Below, piece after piece: positions 1-7,920 of a stretch of 34,926 bases of DNA; within the stretch, counting starts at the first letter, position 1, and every line of letters starts with the position of its first letter. The notes beneath the pieces were generated by a model that made no database searches, had not been told where the DNA came from, and worked only from the letters and a program-made list of their open reading frames with translations. A program made the position numbers and the translations under genes. The DNA comes from an uncultured Ruminiclostridium sp. (GTDB lineage: Bacteria; Bacillota; Clostridia; Oscillospirales; Ruminococcaceae): the NCBI GenBank assembly GCA_947627695.1, contig CANQXF010000021.1:1-34926 (forward strand), written 5' to 3'.

Positions 1-138
1 AATATCCTTATCCCCAGATATACCGAGCAGGTGAAATTCATCACCAACGCTCTTGAGGAAAAGGAAAGGGAAGAATTCTCCCGTCAGAAGATCATCAAGG
101 CGACCAAGGAAAAGAAAGAAGCTGAAGCTAATAAATGA
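1..138 (+). CDS. ntpD: V-type ATP synthase subunit D, C-terminal fragment
   Basis: The window opens inside a reading frame whose last 45 codons run to a TGA at 136-138. The visible protein starts NILIPRYTEQVKFITNALEE and continues as a very charged Glu/Lys helix. This matches the C-terminal helix of V/A-type ATPase subunit D, the central-stalk subunit that couples the A3B3 head to the membrane ring. In the family this region carries the conserved 'vliP...i.fI...LeE.ER' pattern. The start lies outside the window, and the rest of the V-ATPase operon should lie to the left. A strong hairpin terminator follows at once, so this is probably the last gene of that operon. Confidence rests on a short but characteristic stretch. 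Confidence 0.82.
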   Translation, partial: NILIPRYTEQVKFITNALEEKEREEFSRQKIIKATKEKKEAEANK

Positions 139-144
139 ACACTG

Positions 145-177
145 CGGACAGCGCCTGCTGTCCGTTATTTATTTTTT
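145..177 (+). terminator. Rho-independent terminator of the V-ATPase operon
   Basis: A perfect 8-bp stem CGGACAGC / GCTGTCCG (145-152 and 157-164) has a four-base loop and is followed by a T-rich tract. It lies 6 bases after the ntpD stop codon. Confidence 0.85.
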
Positions 178-287
178 GTTACCTTTAAATGAAATTTTTC
201 GTCTATAAGAGTGAGAGGCAATTTTCCAAAGGGAACTGACAAGATCATTCCTGCCGTTTTGCATAATAAAGGCGCCAATGCAAAATA

Positions 288-301
288 TCCTTTCGAAAGG
301 A
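288..301 (+). promoter_or_regulatory. Palindrome overlapping the sigma-factor ribosome site
   Basis: TCCTTTCGAAAGGA is a perfect 14-base palindrome. Its right half, AAAGGA, is the Shine-Dalgarno sequence for the ATG at 308. In RNA it could form a short hairpin with a TCGA loop that hides the ribosome site. The stem is only about 5 bp, so the effect may be small. Confidence 0.4.
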
Positions 302-307
302 AAACCT

Positions 308-856
308 ATGGAAGACGAGCTCATAGTGGAGCTTTACTGGAAACGTTCTGAGAACGCCATTTCGGAGAGCCGCACAAAATACGGCCGTTACTGCGGAGCG
401 ATAGCTGACAATATCCTTCATTCCCGTGAGGACACCGAGGAGTGTCTTAACGATACTTGGATGAGGGCTTGGGAAGCTATGCCTCCAAGCAGACCGAATC
501 GTCTTTCGGTATTTCTCGGCAAAATAACGAGAAACCTCGCCATTGACCGCTACCGAAAGAGAAACGCCGAAAAGCGCAGTAAAGGACAAGTAGATCTGTG
601 CCTTGACGAGCTTGCCGAATGTGTTGGGACCGAAGAGACCTTGGATGATGACATAGCGTTGAAAGAGGCGCTGAACAGTTTTCTCGAACAGCTTGACCAG
701 CCTGCCAAAGAGCTTTTTATGCTGCGATATTGGTATATGTTTCCGATAAAAGAGGCGGCTAAACGCTGTAAGCTGACGGAGGGTGCGGCAAAGATGTCGT
801 TAAAGCGCACTCGCGACAGGTTAAGGCTGTGGCTTGAACAGGAGGAGCTTTTATGA
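308..856 (+). CDS. Sigma-70 family (ECF-like) RNA polymerase sigma factor
   Basis: This 182-residue protein has the two-domain layout of an ECF-type sigma factor. Region 2 covers about residues 25-90, with the core- and -10-binding stretch LNDTWMRAWEAMP and then ITRNLAIDRYRKR. A helix-turn-helix region 4 covers about residues 125-180 (LFMLRYWYMFPIKEAAKRC, then KMSLKRTRDRLR). I chose the start at 308 because AAAGGA sits 7 bases upstream and the family normally begins 'M.D..IieLy..RsE.Ai'. An in-frame ATG at 278, with AAAGG just before it, could add ten residues. The stop codon overlaps the ATG of the next gene (ATGA), which argues for translational coupling with a regulator. Related cassettes in Ruminococcus and Clostridia pair such sigma factors with a membrane anti-sigma protein. 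The target promoters are unknown. Confidence 0.85.
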   Translation: MEDELIVELYWKRSENAISESRTKYGRYCGAIADNILHSREDTEECLNDTWMRAWEAMPPSRPNRLSVFLGKITRNLAIDRYRKRNAEKRSKGQVDLCLDELAECVGTEETLDDDIALKEALNSFLEQLDQPAKELFMLRYWYMFPIKEAAKRCKLTEGAAKMSLKRTRDRLRLWLEQEELL

Positions 857-2196
857 AAAACAATGAAAAATTGCTTTCGATATTGGGCGAAACGGAAGAT
901 AAGCATATACCCGACATACCCGAAAAAAAGAAAAGTAATAAATTTTTAGGCTGGTCTGCGGGAATAGGCGCCTGCGCCGCTGTCGCCGCTATCGCAACTG
1001 CAGTCGCTCTGACGCCGAAAAGCGGCATGGATATTGATCTTTCAGACGGCAGCTCAATAGATCCTCCCGAAAGCGAGCAACACGAGCTTTCAGAAATAAC
1101 ATCGTCGACGACCACAGCACAGGCTCCTTCAGACACGCTGACCGATGTTCACATTTATCCTTATTTCAGCTATGAACCGAAAACCGAAAACCTCCAGGTT
1201 TTATCTCCTGCTGTTTCTTTTGGAGCAACGGGTTTTGAAAGCCTTGAGTTTGACAGCGCAACTGGAATAAATAATTATATAGATAATTTAAACAACCCTT
1301 GGACAGAGGATATGGAGCTTTCCTCTCTTCCCGTATTCAAAAACAAGGTTTACGACGGCTGGACCAGTGGAGCTGGAGTTTTCATCTGCCTTTCAGAAGA
1401 CGATATGACAAATATGGCGGAAAACACCGCATTACTGCTTAATAAAGAGATAGTTTCCATGCAAACCCAAAAGGATATGTTTATATCAAGAAGTGAAACG
1501 GAAAACGGCTATCCCACACAGGAGGAGTTTGAATCCGCGGAGATAAAAGCCTATGAAATATCTGCCGAGTGTGACGATGATACCCGTATTTCAGTATCAG
1601 GCGACGGCAGTATAAAAATAACCTTTAATACTCCTGTTCAGCTTCCCGATGGATATAACTTCAACGACACAAATGACAGTATAAAGTCCACCGAACATCT
1701 GGCGGAGCAGTATTCGACCCTCCTTCAGTATGACAAGCCTGATTTTTTCTTAAACAGCGAGTACAACTGCGTTTATGACAAAAACAGCGATAACGTTCGT
1801 GCCATACTGAACTACAATCTGTCCTTGACGCGTTTTTGCGAAACTGACAGTGCGCTTACTATAATATATATCGACAATCATTTCTGTTCTTCTGAATATC
1901 TTGGCGATTATCCTATTATAAACTATGACAATGCAAAGCAGCTTCTGAAAGAAGGGAATTACATCACCTCTGCACCTATTGAGGGAGAAATATGCGACGA
2001 TATGATAGCCGCAGGCGAGCTTGTTTATCGCAGCGGAAGCGGTCAGAACGAATACTTTATGCCGTATTATCGTTTCTATGTTCTCATTGATGATAACAAT
2101 TCCACTTCCGAATACAATTACGCCGCATTATACGTCCCCGCCGTCAGCTCGGAGTATCTGACAGATATGTCAGTATGGAACGGCAGTTTCAATTAA
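853..2196 (+). CDS. Membrane-anchored probable anti-sigma / sensor protein
   Basis: This 447-residue protein overlaps the sigma-factor gene by four bases. The N-terminal 30 residues are cytoplasmic and contain LLSILGETEDKHIPDIPEKK. That resembles the short 'lL.aig.idd.lI.ea.pkk' motif that precedes the membrane segment in anti-sigma-like partners of clostridial sigma factors. One transmembrane helix follows at about residues 31-54 (Ala/Val/Ile rich). The remaining 390 residues are predicted extracytoplasmic, acidic, and rich in Asn, Tyr and Ser. I recognise no catalytic domain in them. The pair probably works as a sensor: the outer domain perceives an envelope signal and the short inner tail holds or releases the sigma factor. 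That role is inferred from gene order and topology only. A bidirectional terminator follows. Confidence 0.65.
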   Translation: MKNNEKLLSILGETEDKHIPDIPEKKKSNKFLGWSAGIGACAAVAAIATAVALTPKSGMDIDLSDGSSIDPPESEQHELSEITSSTTTAQAPSDTLTDVHIYPYFSYEPKTENLQVLSPAVSFGATGFESLEFDSATGINNYIDNLNNPWTEDMELSSLPVFKNKVYDGWTSGAGVFICLSEDDMTNMAENTALLLNKEIVSMQTQKDMFISRSETENGYPTQEEFESAEIKAYEISAECDDDTRISVSGDGSIKITFNTPVQLPDGYNFNDTNDSIKSTEHLAEQYSTLLQYDKPDFFLNSEYNCVYDKNSDNVRAILNYNLSLTRFCETDSALTIIYIDNHFCSSEYLGDYPIINYDNAKQLLKEGNYITSAPIEGEICDDMIAAGELVYRSGSGQNEYFMPYYRFYVLIDDNNSTSEYNYAALYVPAVSSEYLTDMSVWNGSFN

Positions 2197-2211
2197 AATA
2201 AAATATAAATA

Positions 2212-2241
2212 AAAAAGCAGGTGGATTTTCACCTGCTTTTT
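2212..2241. terminator. Bidirectional terminator between the anti-sigma and GH5 genes
   Basis: A 12-bp perfect stem AAAAAGCAGGTG / CACCTGCTTTTT (2212-2223 and 2230-2241) encloses GATTTT. A-rich and T-rich flanks let it work for the plus-strand gene ending at 2196 and the minus-strand gene ending at 2256. Confidence 0.88.
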
Positions 2242-2255
2242 ATTTGTTTTTATCT

Positions 2256-3881
2256 TTACTGTTCTCCCCTGAACCACTTTCTTATCCAGCTTCCGCTTTC
2301 GGAAAGGTCGCTTTCCTTCCAGTTTCCGTTAGGAGAAGCAGAGGGCTTGAGCGCCGAGGATGACTCGTTTTTATTGGCAAGATTCCAGTTCATATAGCTT
2401 ATCCCCAGTTTATCCAACAGCTCCAGCCACTTTCTTGTCTGTCCGAAGTCGTTAGCTCCGTTGCCCGAAGCGTCACAGCAGCCGAATTCCGAAACGAATA
2501 CGGGAAGCCCACTGTTGACGCACTGCTCAAGACGCTGCCTCAGCCAGTCCGTATGAGTAGCCGCATAGAAATGCAGTGCATAAAGCACGTTGTCATATTT
2601 CAGCGGGTTTGCCAGCGCCTTGTCTATATCCTGGCTCCATGTAGGAGTTCCCACGATTATAAGCGAATCAGGGTCGTTCGCCCTTATGACGGGAATGACT
2701 TCCTCTGCGTAAGGCTTCACGTCATTTTCCCATGTGGCATATCCGTTTGGCTCGTTGCAGATCTCATAGATGATATTGGGATAATTTCCGTATTCGGACG
2801 ATATCTCCTTGAAGAATCTCAAAGCGTCGCTTTTCATCACCTGGGGCGACTGATCCGCCAGAACGTGCCAGTCCACGATAACGTACATATCCAGCTTTAT
2901 GGCAATATCTATGCCCTTCCTTACCAGCGCCTCGTACTGCGCCTTTCCTGCTCCACTGTAACCCTCGCTCTGACCCGAATACATTGCAAGACGTATTGTA
3001 TTGCAGTGCCAGTCGTCGCGTATAGTCTTGAACGCCTGTTCGTTCACGAAATCAGGGAACCAGCCGATACCGTGAGTACTCATTCCTTTAAGCTGATAGC
3101 TTTTTCCGTTCTTATCCACAATTTTCGTCCCCTTTAGCGAAAGCTGACCGTGCTGCGATACGGGAGTTGTTCCCGCAGGATCCGAGGGCGCAGGCGAAGG
3201 AGCAGGCGTAGGTGCAGCCGTGGTGGTTTCCGTCGGTTTTTCAGTCGCAGGTGGCTTTTGCGTAGTCGTTGCGCTTGAAGAAGCGGCAGTTGTAGTAGTA
3301 ACTTCCGGCTCACCTGATGTCCCTTCAGGAGTGCCTGACGTTTCAGCAGAGTCTCCTTCTGCCTTTTTGCCGTTCACCGTAACTTCTGACGGCTCAAATT
3401 CCTCAGGCGAGGAATAGTTGAAGCCAAAGCTGACGCTTGCTCCGTTTGCAAGCTCACCGTTATAGCTTTCATTTGTAACGGTCGCCTTGCCGTCCTTGAC
3501 TTCAAAAACGCCGTTCCACTGGGATATGAACTCAAACCCGTCAGGCACGTTGAATTCCACCGTCCAGCTTTCAAGATCCGTCCCGGAATTATTGGTGATA
3601 GTCAGGTTATACCCGCCGCAGAAATTTCCCTCCTGCGTCCAGCTTCCCGACAATTCCCACTGAGCAACATATTCGCTTTCCTCAGGCGCTTTCGTTTCCT
3701 CTTCCTTCGTGGTGGAACCCTCGGTAGTTTCCTCCGCCTTTTCGGTATTTTCCTCGCTCTCCGAAACAGGCGTGCTTTGCTCGTCTGACGTGTTTTCAAC
3801 GTTTTCTCCCGAGCTGCAAGCCGTCAGCAGAAGCGAAGCGCTTATCACCAGCGAAATTGCTTTTAAAAAAACTTTCTTCAT
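2256..3881 (-). CDS. Lipoprotein CBM2 - GH5 (subfamily 2-like) endoglucanase
   Basis: This 541-residue surface cellulase is built in modules. A lipoprotein signal ends in LLLTAC, with Cys22 as the lipidation site. An acidic Ser/Thr/Glu linker runs to about residue 70. A CBM2-type cellulose-binding module follows at 72-173, with the typical N.SG..L..W.V.F.VP.G and FGF motifs. A long Thr/Ala/Pro linker covers 174-243, and the GH5 catalytic barrel covers 244-541. The barrel has LKGMSTHGIGWFPDF, as in GH5_2 endo-beta-1,4-glucanases. Glu377 (YEICNEPNG) is the expected acid/base and Glu465 (VFVSEFG) the nucleophile. There is no dockerin, so the enzyme should be held on the cell membrane by lipid and not in a cellulosome. 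AAGGA lies ahead of the ATG. It follows the mannanase gene on the same strand after 89 bases. Confidence 0.92.
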   Translation of the reverse strand: MKKVFLKAISLVISASLLLTACSSGENVENTSDEQSTPVSESEENTEKAEETTEGSTTKEEETKAPEESEYVAQWELSGSWTQEGNFCGGYNLTITNNSGTDLESWTVEFNVPDGFEFISQWNGVFEVKDGKATVTNESYNGELANGASVSFGFNYSSPEEFEPSEVTVNGKKAEGDSAETSGTPEGTSGEPEVTTTTAASSSATTTQKPPATEKPTETTTAAPTPAPSPAPSDPAGTTPVSQHGQLSLKGTKIVDKNGKSYQLKGMSTHGIGWFPDFVNEQAFKTIRDDWHCNTIRLAMYSGQSEGYSGAGKAQYEALVRKGIDIAIKLDMYVIVDWHVLADQSPQVMKSDALRFFKEISSEYGNYPNIIYEICNEPNGYATWENDVKPYAEEVIPVIRANDPDSLIIVGTPTWSQDIDKALANPLKYDNVLYALHFYAATHTDWLRQRLEQCVNSGLPVFVSEFGCCDASGNGANDFGQTRKWLELLDKLGISYMNWNLANKNESSSALKPSASPNGNWKESDLSESGSWIRKWFRGEQ

Positions 3882-3970
3882 AAATTCATTCCTTTTTATG
3901 TAGTGTTTTATAAAATATTTTTCAGCCGAAATTTTTACATAAGCGAAATACGTTTAGCACACAGATCGCC

Positions 3971-4996
3971 CTATTCAAACACCGAGCATATCTTTGACGT
4001 AGCCTTTATTCCGTTCTCACCGTTTATAAGGTTTTCGCCCCAGTCCTCCGAAAGGGAATTGCCCTCCCAGTCGTGAGAGATGTCGAGATACTCCACACCG
4101 CCGCCGTTGCCTTTCCACGACCAGCCGATATAGCCGATATCATTTTCGGTGCAGTATTGCATTATAAACGCCTCGTCCACGTCGCCGTCGGAATGATTGT
4201 ACCCAAATTCGCCCACCACTACGCAAAGACCGTTGCTTGTGGCGAAATTGAGATTTCGCTGTATCATTCGTGAATTCTTTCCCGCCGAACCGTACATATG
4301 TATTGAGAAAACTATGTTCTTGTTCGGGTCAGATTCAAACAACTCTTTTCCGTGCTTTCCGATAGATTCCGCATACTGCCCCCAGCCCGCTGCGTCTATC
4401 ATTATAAGGTTGTTTATCCCGCCGTCACGCAGCTTTTTTATCGCTTGGGAATAACCGTCGTACCAGACTTCCGCGTCCCATTCTCCCACCCATTCGTTTG
4501 AGATATTGAGAATGACGTATTCCTTGTTCTTGTCAAGCAAAGGCTTCAGCTCCAGCCAGTAATCAACTGTTTTCAGCAGTCTGTCTATATCGTCCATACC
4601 CGTGTTGTCATGCACTTCCAGAACGCAGATCATCTTGCTTTGCTTGCACAGCTCAACAATTTTTTCCACGTCTTCCACAGGGTCCTTTTGCCACTGCTGA
4701 CCGTCTGACAACACAACTCTCACAGTATTCGCCCCTGTTTTTGCAATAGCGGGAATAGCCGTTTCAAGCTGATCCTTGAACCAGGAGTGAGCGTGATTTA
4801 TCCCCCTCATAACAAAAGGATTTCTGTTAGCGTCATAAAGCGTCGTTCCCTCAACGTAAAATCCCTCTGCGGCAGTTACGTTTTCGGTCTGAGAGGATTG
4901 TGAGGACTGACTTTCGCCGCTTTCGCCTGCGCAGGCGGGCAAAAACAAAACGGAAACCGCCAACAGCAGTGAAAGCAGAGTATTTTTAAGTTTCAT
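3971..4996 (-). CDS. Lipoprotein GH5 (subfamily 8-like) beta-1,4-mannanase
   Basis: This 341-residue protein has a lipoprotein signal ending LFLPAC (Cys22), a short Ser/Gln linker, and one GH5 domain from about residue 45. The opening FYVEGTTLYDANRNPFVMRG, the stretch INHAHSWFKDQL, and the later GWGQY and WSWKGN match bacterial GH5_8 endo-beta-mannanases closely. Glu168 (NISNEW) is the expected acid/base and Glu263 (VVGEFG) the nucleophile. Unlike the neighbouring glucanase it has no carbohydrate-binding module. It probably cuts mannan or glucomannan at the cell surface. The start is supported by AAAGGAG six bases upstream. The gene lies 68 bases after fucI, with a hairpin between them that may attenuate read-through. 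Confidence 0.93.
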   Translation of the reverse strand: MKLKNTLLSLLLAVSVLFLPACAGESGESQSSQSSQTENVTAAEGFYVEGTTLYDANRNPFVMRGINHAHSWFKDQLETAIPAIAKTGANTVRVVLSDGQQWQKDPVEDVEKIVELCKQSKMICVLEVHDNTGMDDIDRLLKTVDYWLELKPLLDKNKEYVILNISNEWVGEWDAEVWYDGYSQAIKKLRDGGINNLIMIDAAGWGQYAESIGKHGKELFESDPNKNIVFSIHMYGSAGKNSRMIQRNLNFATSNGLCVVVGEFGYNHSDGDVDEAFIMQYCTENDIGYIGWSWKGNGGGVEYLDISHDWEGNSLSEDWGENLINGENGIKATSKICSVFE

Positions 4997-5009
4997 AATG
5001 AACTCCTTT

Positions 5010-5053
5010 AAAAAACCTTATTTCGGCGGACAATTCAGTATTGCCCGCCGAAA
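5010..5053 (-). terminator. Hairpin and U-tract between fucI and the mannanase gene
   Basis: Read on the minus strand, a 9-bp stem TTTCGGCGG / CCGCCGAAA (5045-5053 and 5021-5029) extends inward through one mismatch with ATTG / CAAT. A few bases later comes TTTTTT (5010-5015). The mannanase ribosome site follows directly, leaving no room for a separate promoter. It may be a leaky terminator or an mRNA-stabilising hairpin within one operon. Confidence 0.65.
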
Positions 5054-5064
5054 ATGCATAAATA

Positions 5065-6843
5065 TCAGTAAAGACTGCCGTAAGCGGCGCAGGCTCTGTA
5101 ATCCGCCCCCTCGATATCCTTTGTGCCGAAAGCGGTCCAGGCGTGAGGACGGTAGATACGATCCTCAGAAATATTGTGCAGAGAAACTGGAATCCTCAGC
5201 ATAGACGCCAGCGTTATCATATCTGCACCCACATGACCGTATACAAAAGCGCCGTGATTTGCACCCCAGTTAGCCATAACGCTGTAAACGTCCTTGAAGC
5301 TGTCCGTTCCCGTGAGAATTGGAGTGAACCATGTAGAAGGCCACGTCTTATCAGTTCTGTCAAGGAGTATCTTATTAACGTTTTCAGGCAGCTCAACGGT
5401 ATATCCCTCAACTATCTGAATAGCAGGACCAAGTCCCTTTATGAGGTTGAGCCTTGCAAACGTGCAGGGCATAACTCCCTTTGTGGAATAGCTGGAGGAA
5501 AATCCGCCGCCTCTGAAATAGCCCAGATTTGCGCAGGGCCATGTGGTAGCATCAAGACAAGCCTTTATGTCCTCGTCCGTCATATCCCACCAGTTCTTCA
5601 TACAGCTTTCGCCCTTTTCGTTGCGTGAAGCGCCTGTGCCGTCCAAAGCGGCGGCACCGCTGTTGATAAGGTGGATAAATCCGTTTTCGGCAACGCCGTC
5701 AGGCTTCCACCCCGTAACTCTTTCAACCGCCTCAGGCGACCAGTAAGTTCTCACGTCCGCAAAAATAGCCGCCCTTGAGGTCACCTCATGGAGCAAAAGC
5801 AAAGTAGCACCGTTAAGACCGTCATTTTCCGTAGCGAAAGGAATAGGCTCTCTCTTTCCGTTCCAGTCAAAGGTAGTGTTGAGTATCGCCTCGGTAAAGT
5901 CGGCGTTAGGCATAAAGTCCGTCCAGTTGCGCTGCCCCTGGAAACCGCCAAGAATAGCGTTCCTGCCTTTAGCTTCTTCCAGCCAGCCCATTTCTGCCAG
6001 CTTAGGATTGCCCTTCATTATATCCATAACGATGCAGGTCATCTTTGCGATAAACTGCCAGTTTTCCTCTTTTTCTTCTGGAGTGAGGAAGGTACGCTGA
6101 TAGAACATTCCGTCGGTGGGATTTATGTCTATGCCCTCCTTGCAGTTTTCCTTTATCCACGCCAGCGCCTTTTCATATTCTTCCTTGTCGTAAATGCCCA
6201 GCTTTTCACGGCGGATTATCTCGCTCATATCCACCCATTCGGGGTGCATACCCAGATATGAACGGAAGAAATCCTCGTTGCAGTATGACCCTGCAATACC
6301 CATTGCCACAGCGCCGATATTTACATAGCTCTTATTTTTTATATCTCCCACTGCGACAGCACACCTTGCAAAGCGCAGTATCTTGTCCTCAACGTCCTCA
6401 GGGATAGTCTTGTCGTCGGCGTCCTTTACATCGTGACCGTAAATTGAAAAGCAAGGCTGACCTATCTGAGCGTAAGCGCTCATAGCCGCCGCAAGGAACA
6501 CGGCGCCGGGGCGCTCCGTGCCGTTAAAGCCCCATATCGCCTTGATAGTGTTGGGATTTTCGTCAATTACTGTTGTAACGTAGCACCAGCAGGGTGAAAC
6601 GGTGAGAGTGGCAACAACGTTTTCCTTGCTGAACTTTTCGTTGCAGGCGGCGCTTTCTGCGATACCGCCTATCGTGCTGTCAGCAATAACGCACTCCACA
6701 GGCTCTCCGCTTGCGTGGCGAACCTTGGAAGTGATAAGCTCCGCCGCCGCCTTAGCCATATTCATCGTCTGTTCCTCAAGGCTTTCACGAATACCGAACT
6801 GCCTCCCGTCAATGACAGGTCTTATCCCGATTTTTGATAGCAT
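5065..6843 (-). CDS. fucI: L-fucose isomerase
   Basis: This 592-residue enzyme interconverts L-fucose and L-fuculose in the cytoplasm, using Mn2+. The whole length follows the FucI family. It shows IGIRPVIDGR near the start, ATLTVSPCWCY, the active-site stretch GGFQGQRNWTDF and AEAILN-like TEAILN (Glu318), and ATENDGLNG (Asp341). Further on are FADVRTYWSPEAVERVTG, LINSGAAALDG, and NWGANHG with His530, which corresponds to the catalytic histidine near the C-terminus. AAGGAGG precedes the ATG. The usual partners fuculokinase, fuculose-phosphate aldolase and fucose permease are not in this window. Some FucI enzymes also act on D-arabinose, so the in vivo substrate is open. Its neighbours are a GNAT gene upstream and two polysaccharide-degrading lipoproteins downstream. 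Confidence 0.96.
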   Translation of the reverse strand: MLSKIGIRPVIDGRQFGIRESLEEQTMNMAKAAAELITSKVRHASGEPVECVIADSTIGGIAESAACNEKFSKENVVATLTVSPCWCYVTTVIDENPNTIKAIWGFNGTERPGAVFLAAAMSAYAQIGQPCFSIYGHDVKDADDKTIPEDVEDKILRFARCAVAVGDIKNKSYVNIGAVAMGIAGSYCNEDFFRSYLGMHPEWVDMSEIIRREKLGIYDKEEYEKALAWIKENCKEGIDINPTDGMFYQRTFLTPEEKEENWQFIAKMTCIVMDIMKGNPKLAEMGWLEEAKGRNAILGGFQGQRNWTDFMPNADFTEAILNTTFDWNGKREPIPFATENDGLNGATLLLLHEVTSRAAIFADVRTYWSPEAVERVTGWKPDGVAENGFIHLINSGAAALDGTGASRNEKGESCMKNWWDMTDEDIKACLDATTWPCANLGYFRGGGFSSSYSTKGVMPCTFARLNLIKGLGPAIQIVEGYTVELPENVNKILLDRTDKTWPSTWFTPILTGTDSFKDVYSVMANWGANHGAFVYGHVGADMITLASMLRIPVSLHNISEDRIYRPHAWTAFGTKDIEGADYRACAAYGSLY

Positions 6844-6901
6844 TTGTTTAGTCCTCCTTGTGTATTTGATTTTATTAAATTATTTTTTGGTAAACCGAAA
6901 T

Positions 6902-7369
6902 TCAGCGAAACTTCTCCAACCGCAGCAGTCCTTCAGTATCTGGCTCGGTTATCCCGTTTTTATAGCCGTATCCCATTTTAAGATAAAATGGTGTTGCGGT
7001 AATAGAGGCAGGTATTTCTATGCGTTTCGCCCTTAAAAAATATTCGTCCTTTTCCAGCGTTTGAATGATAAGCCTGCCGATACCCCGCCCCTGATATTCT
7101 GGCAATACAAATACGGTAAACAGACTGCTTTCATCTGTTCTGCCCCAATACGAGCCGATCGCACCGCACCCGACGATCTTCCCGCTGTCACATACGACGT
7201 AAAAATGCGTCTGTGCCGCCCGCTTAAAAATATCTTCAGGCTGCAAGCAGTTGACATTGCTTTCAATATACTCCGAGGAATAGTCCTTGATATTCACAGT
7301 GCGGAGCGTCGTTGTGATCATCGCAGAAACTTCCTCTGCGTCTTTTTCCTGAAATTTCCGAATTTCCAT
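6902..7369 (-). CDS. GNAT family N-acetyltransferase
   Basis: This 155-residue single-domain protein has the GNAT fold. MEIRKFQEKDAEEV forms the first strand and helix, IVGCGAIGSYW lies in the centre, and the acetyl-CoA pyrophosphate loop VLPEYQGRGIGRLI sits at about residues 88-101 (Q-x-x-G-x-G). FYLKMGYGYKNG near the end is the usual C-terminal strand and turn. The acceptor substrate cannot be read from the sequence. It sits between a small unknown gene and fucI on the same strand. Its upstream leader resembles the fucI leader, which may reflect a local duplication. AGAGGA lies before the start. Confidence 0.85.
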   Translation of the reverse strand: MEIRKFQEKDAEEVSAMITTTLRTVNIKDYSSEYIESNVNCLQPEDIFKRAAQTHFYVVCDSGKIVGCGAIGSYWGRTDESSLFTVFVLPEYQGRGIGRLIIQTLEKDEYFLRAKRIEIPASITATPFYLKMGYGYKNGITEPDTEGLLRLEKFR

Positions 7370-7424
7370 TATGATCCTCTTCGTGCATTTGACCTTGTTA
7401 AATTATTTCAGAAATTTTAGTGGG

Positions 7425-7919
7425 TCACCGAAACTTATTTTCTTTATCCAACGTCCAAGGAAAATGATGAAATAATATTTCCATCTGAATGATAGGCGTC
7501 GGAAAATCTTTTTCTTTTAAATTGATATTTTTTGAAAATCCCACCGAAAGATCTTCTGTAACGAAATACAAATTTTCATCGCAAATAGAATATGCCGTTG
7601 AGCCTTTGAGATCTGTATAACTTTTCCAACAATCGGTCTCAGATAACATTTTTCCGCAGATATGGTAAAATCCCGCATAAAACAATGATTTTCCGTTATC
7701 CTCTGCACAATTCACAAAAATTTCCGCAGGTTTATTTATGTTTATTCCAAATTGCGAAAAAAAGATTAAAACTTCACTGGGCAGTTTGTCGGTTCCCGAC
7801 ACAAAATTATTGCACCCGTCACAATTGCAGCTGTCGGTAATTATATTGGCATTATTATAAAATCCTTTTGTGGATTTAACATCAACGTCAAGCAGATTTT
7901 TGCCTAATTTACAGATCAT
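7425..7919 (-). CDS. Uncharacterised small protein with a Cys-x-Cys-x2-Cys motif
   Basis: This 164-residue protein begins one base after the purL stop codon, so its translation is probably coupled to purL. No strong ribosome site is visible. Near the N-terminus it has DSCNCDGCNNF (Cys31, Cys33, Cys36), which could bind a metal, followed by a mixed alpha/beta sequence containing FFSQFGININKPAEIF and FYAGFYHICGK. It has no signal peptide or membrane segment. Its base composition is clearly more AT-rich than purL or fucI. I think similar 'C.C..C.NF' proteins of unknown function exist in Firmicutes, but I cannot name the family. Position alone does not prove a role in purine synthesis. Confidence 0.7.
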   Translation of the reverse strand: MICKLGKNLLDVDVKSTKGFYNNANIITDSCNCDGCNNFVSGTDKLPSEVLIFFSQFGININKPAEIFVNCAEDNGKSLFYAGFYHICGKMLSETDCWKSYTDLKGSTAYSICDENLYFVTEDLSVGFSKNINLKEKDFPTPIIQMEILFHHFPWTLDKENKFR

Positions 7920-7920
7920 A

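Noticed and set aside
2553-3137. Long plus-strand frame opposite the GH5 gene
   Set aside because: A shadow of the glucanase gene, with no family resemblance and no ribosome site.
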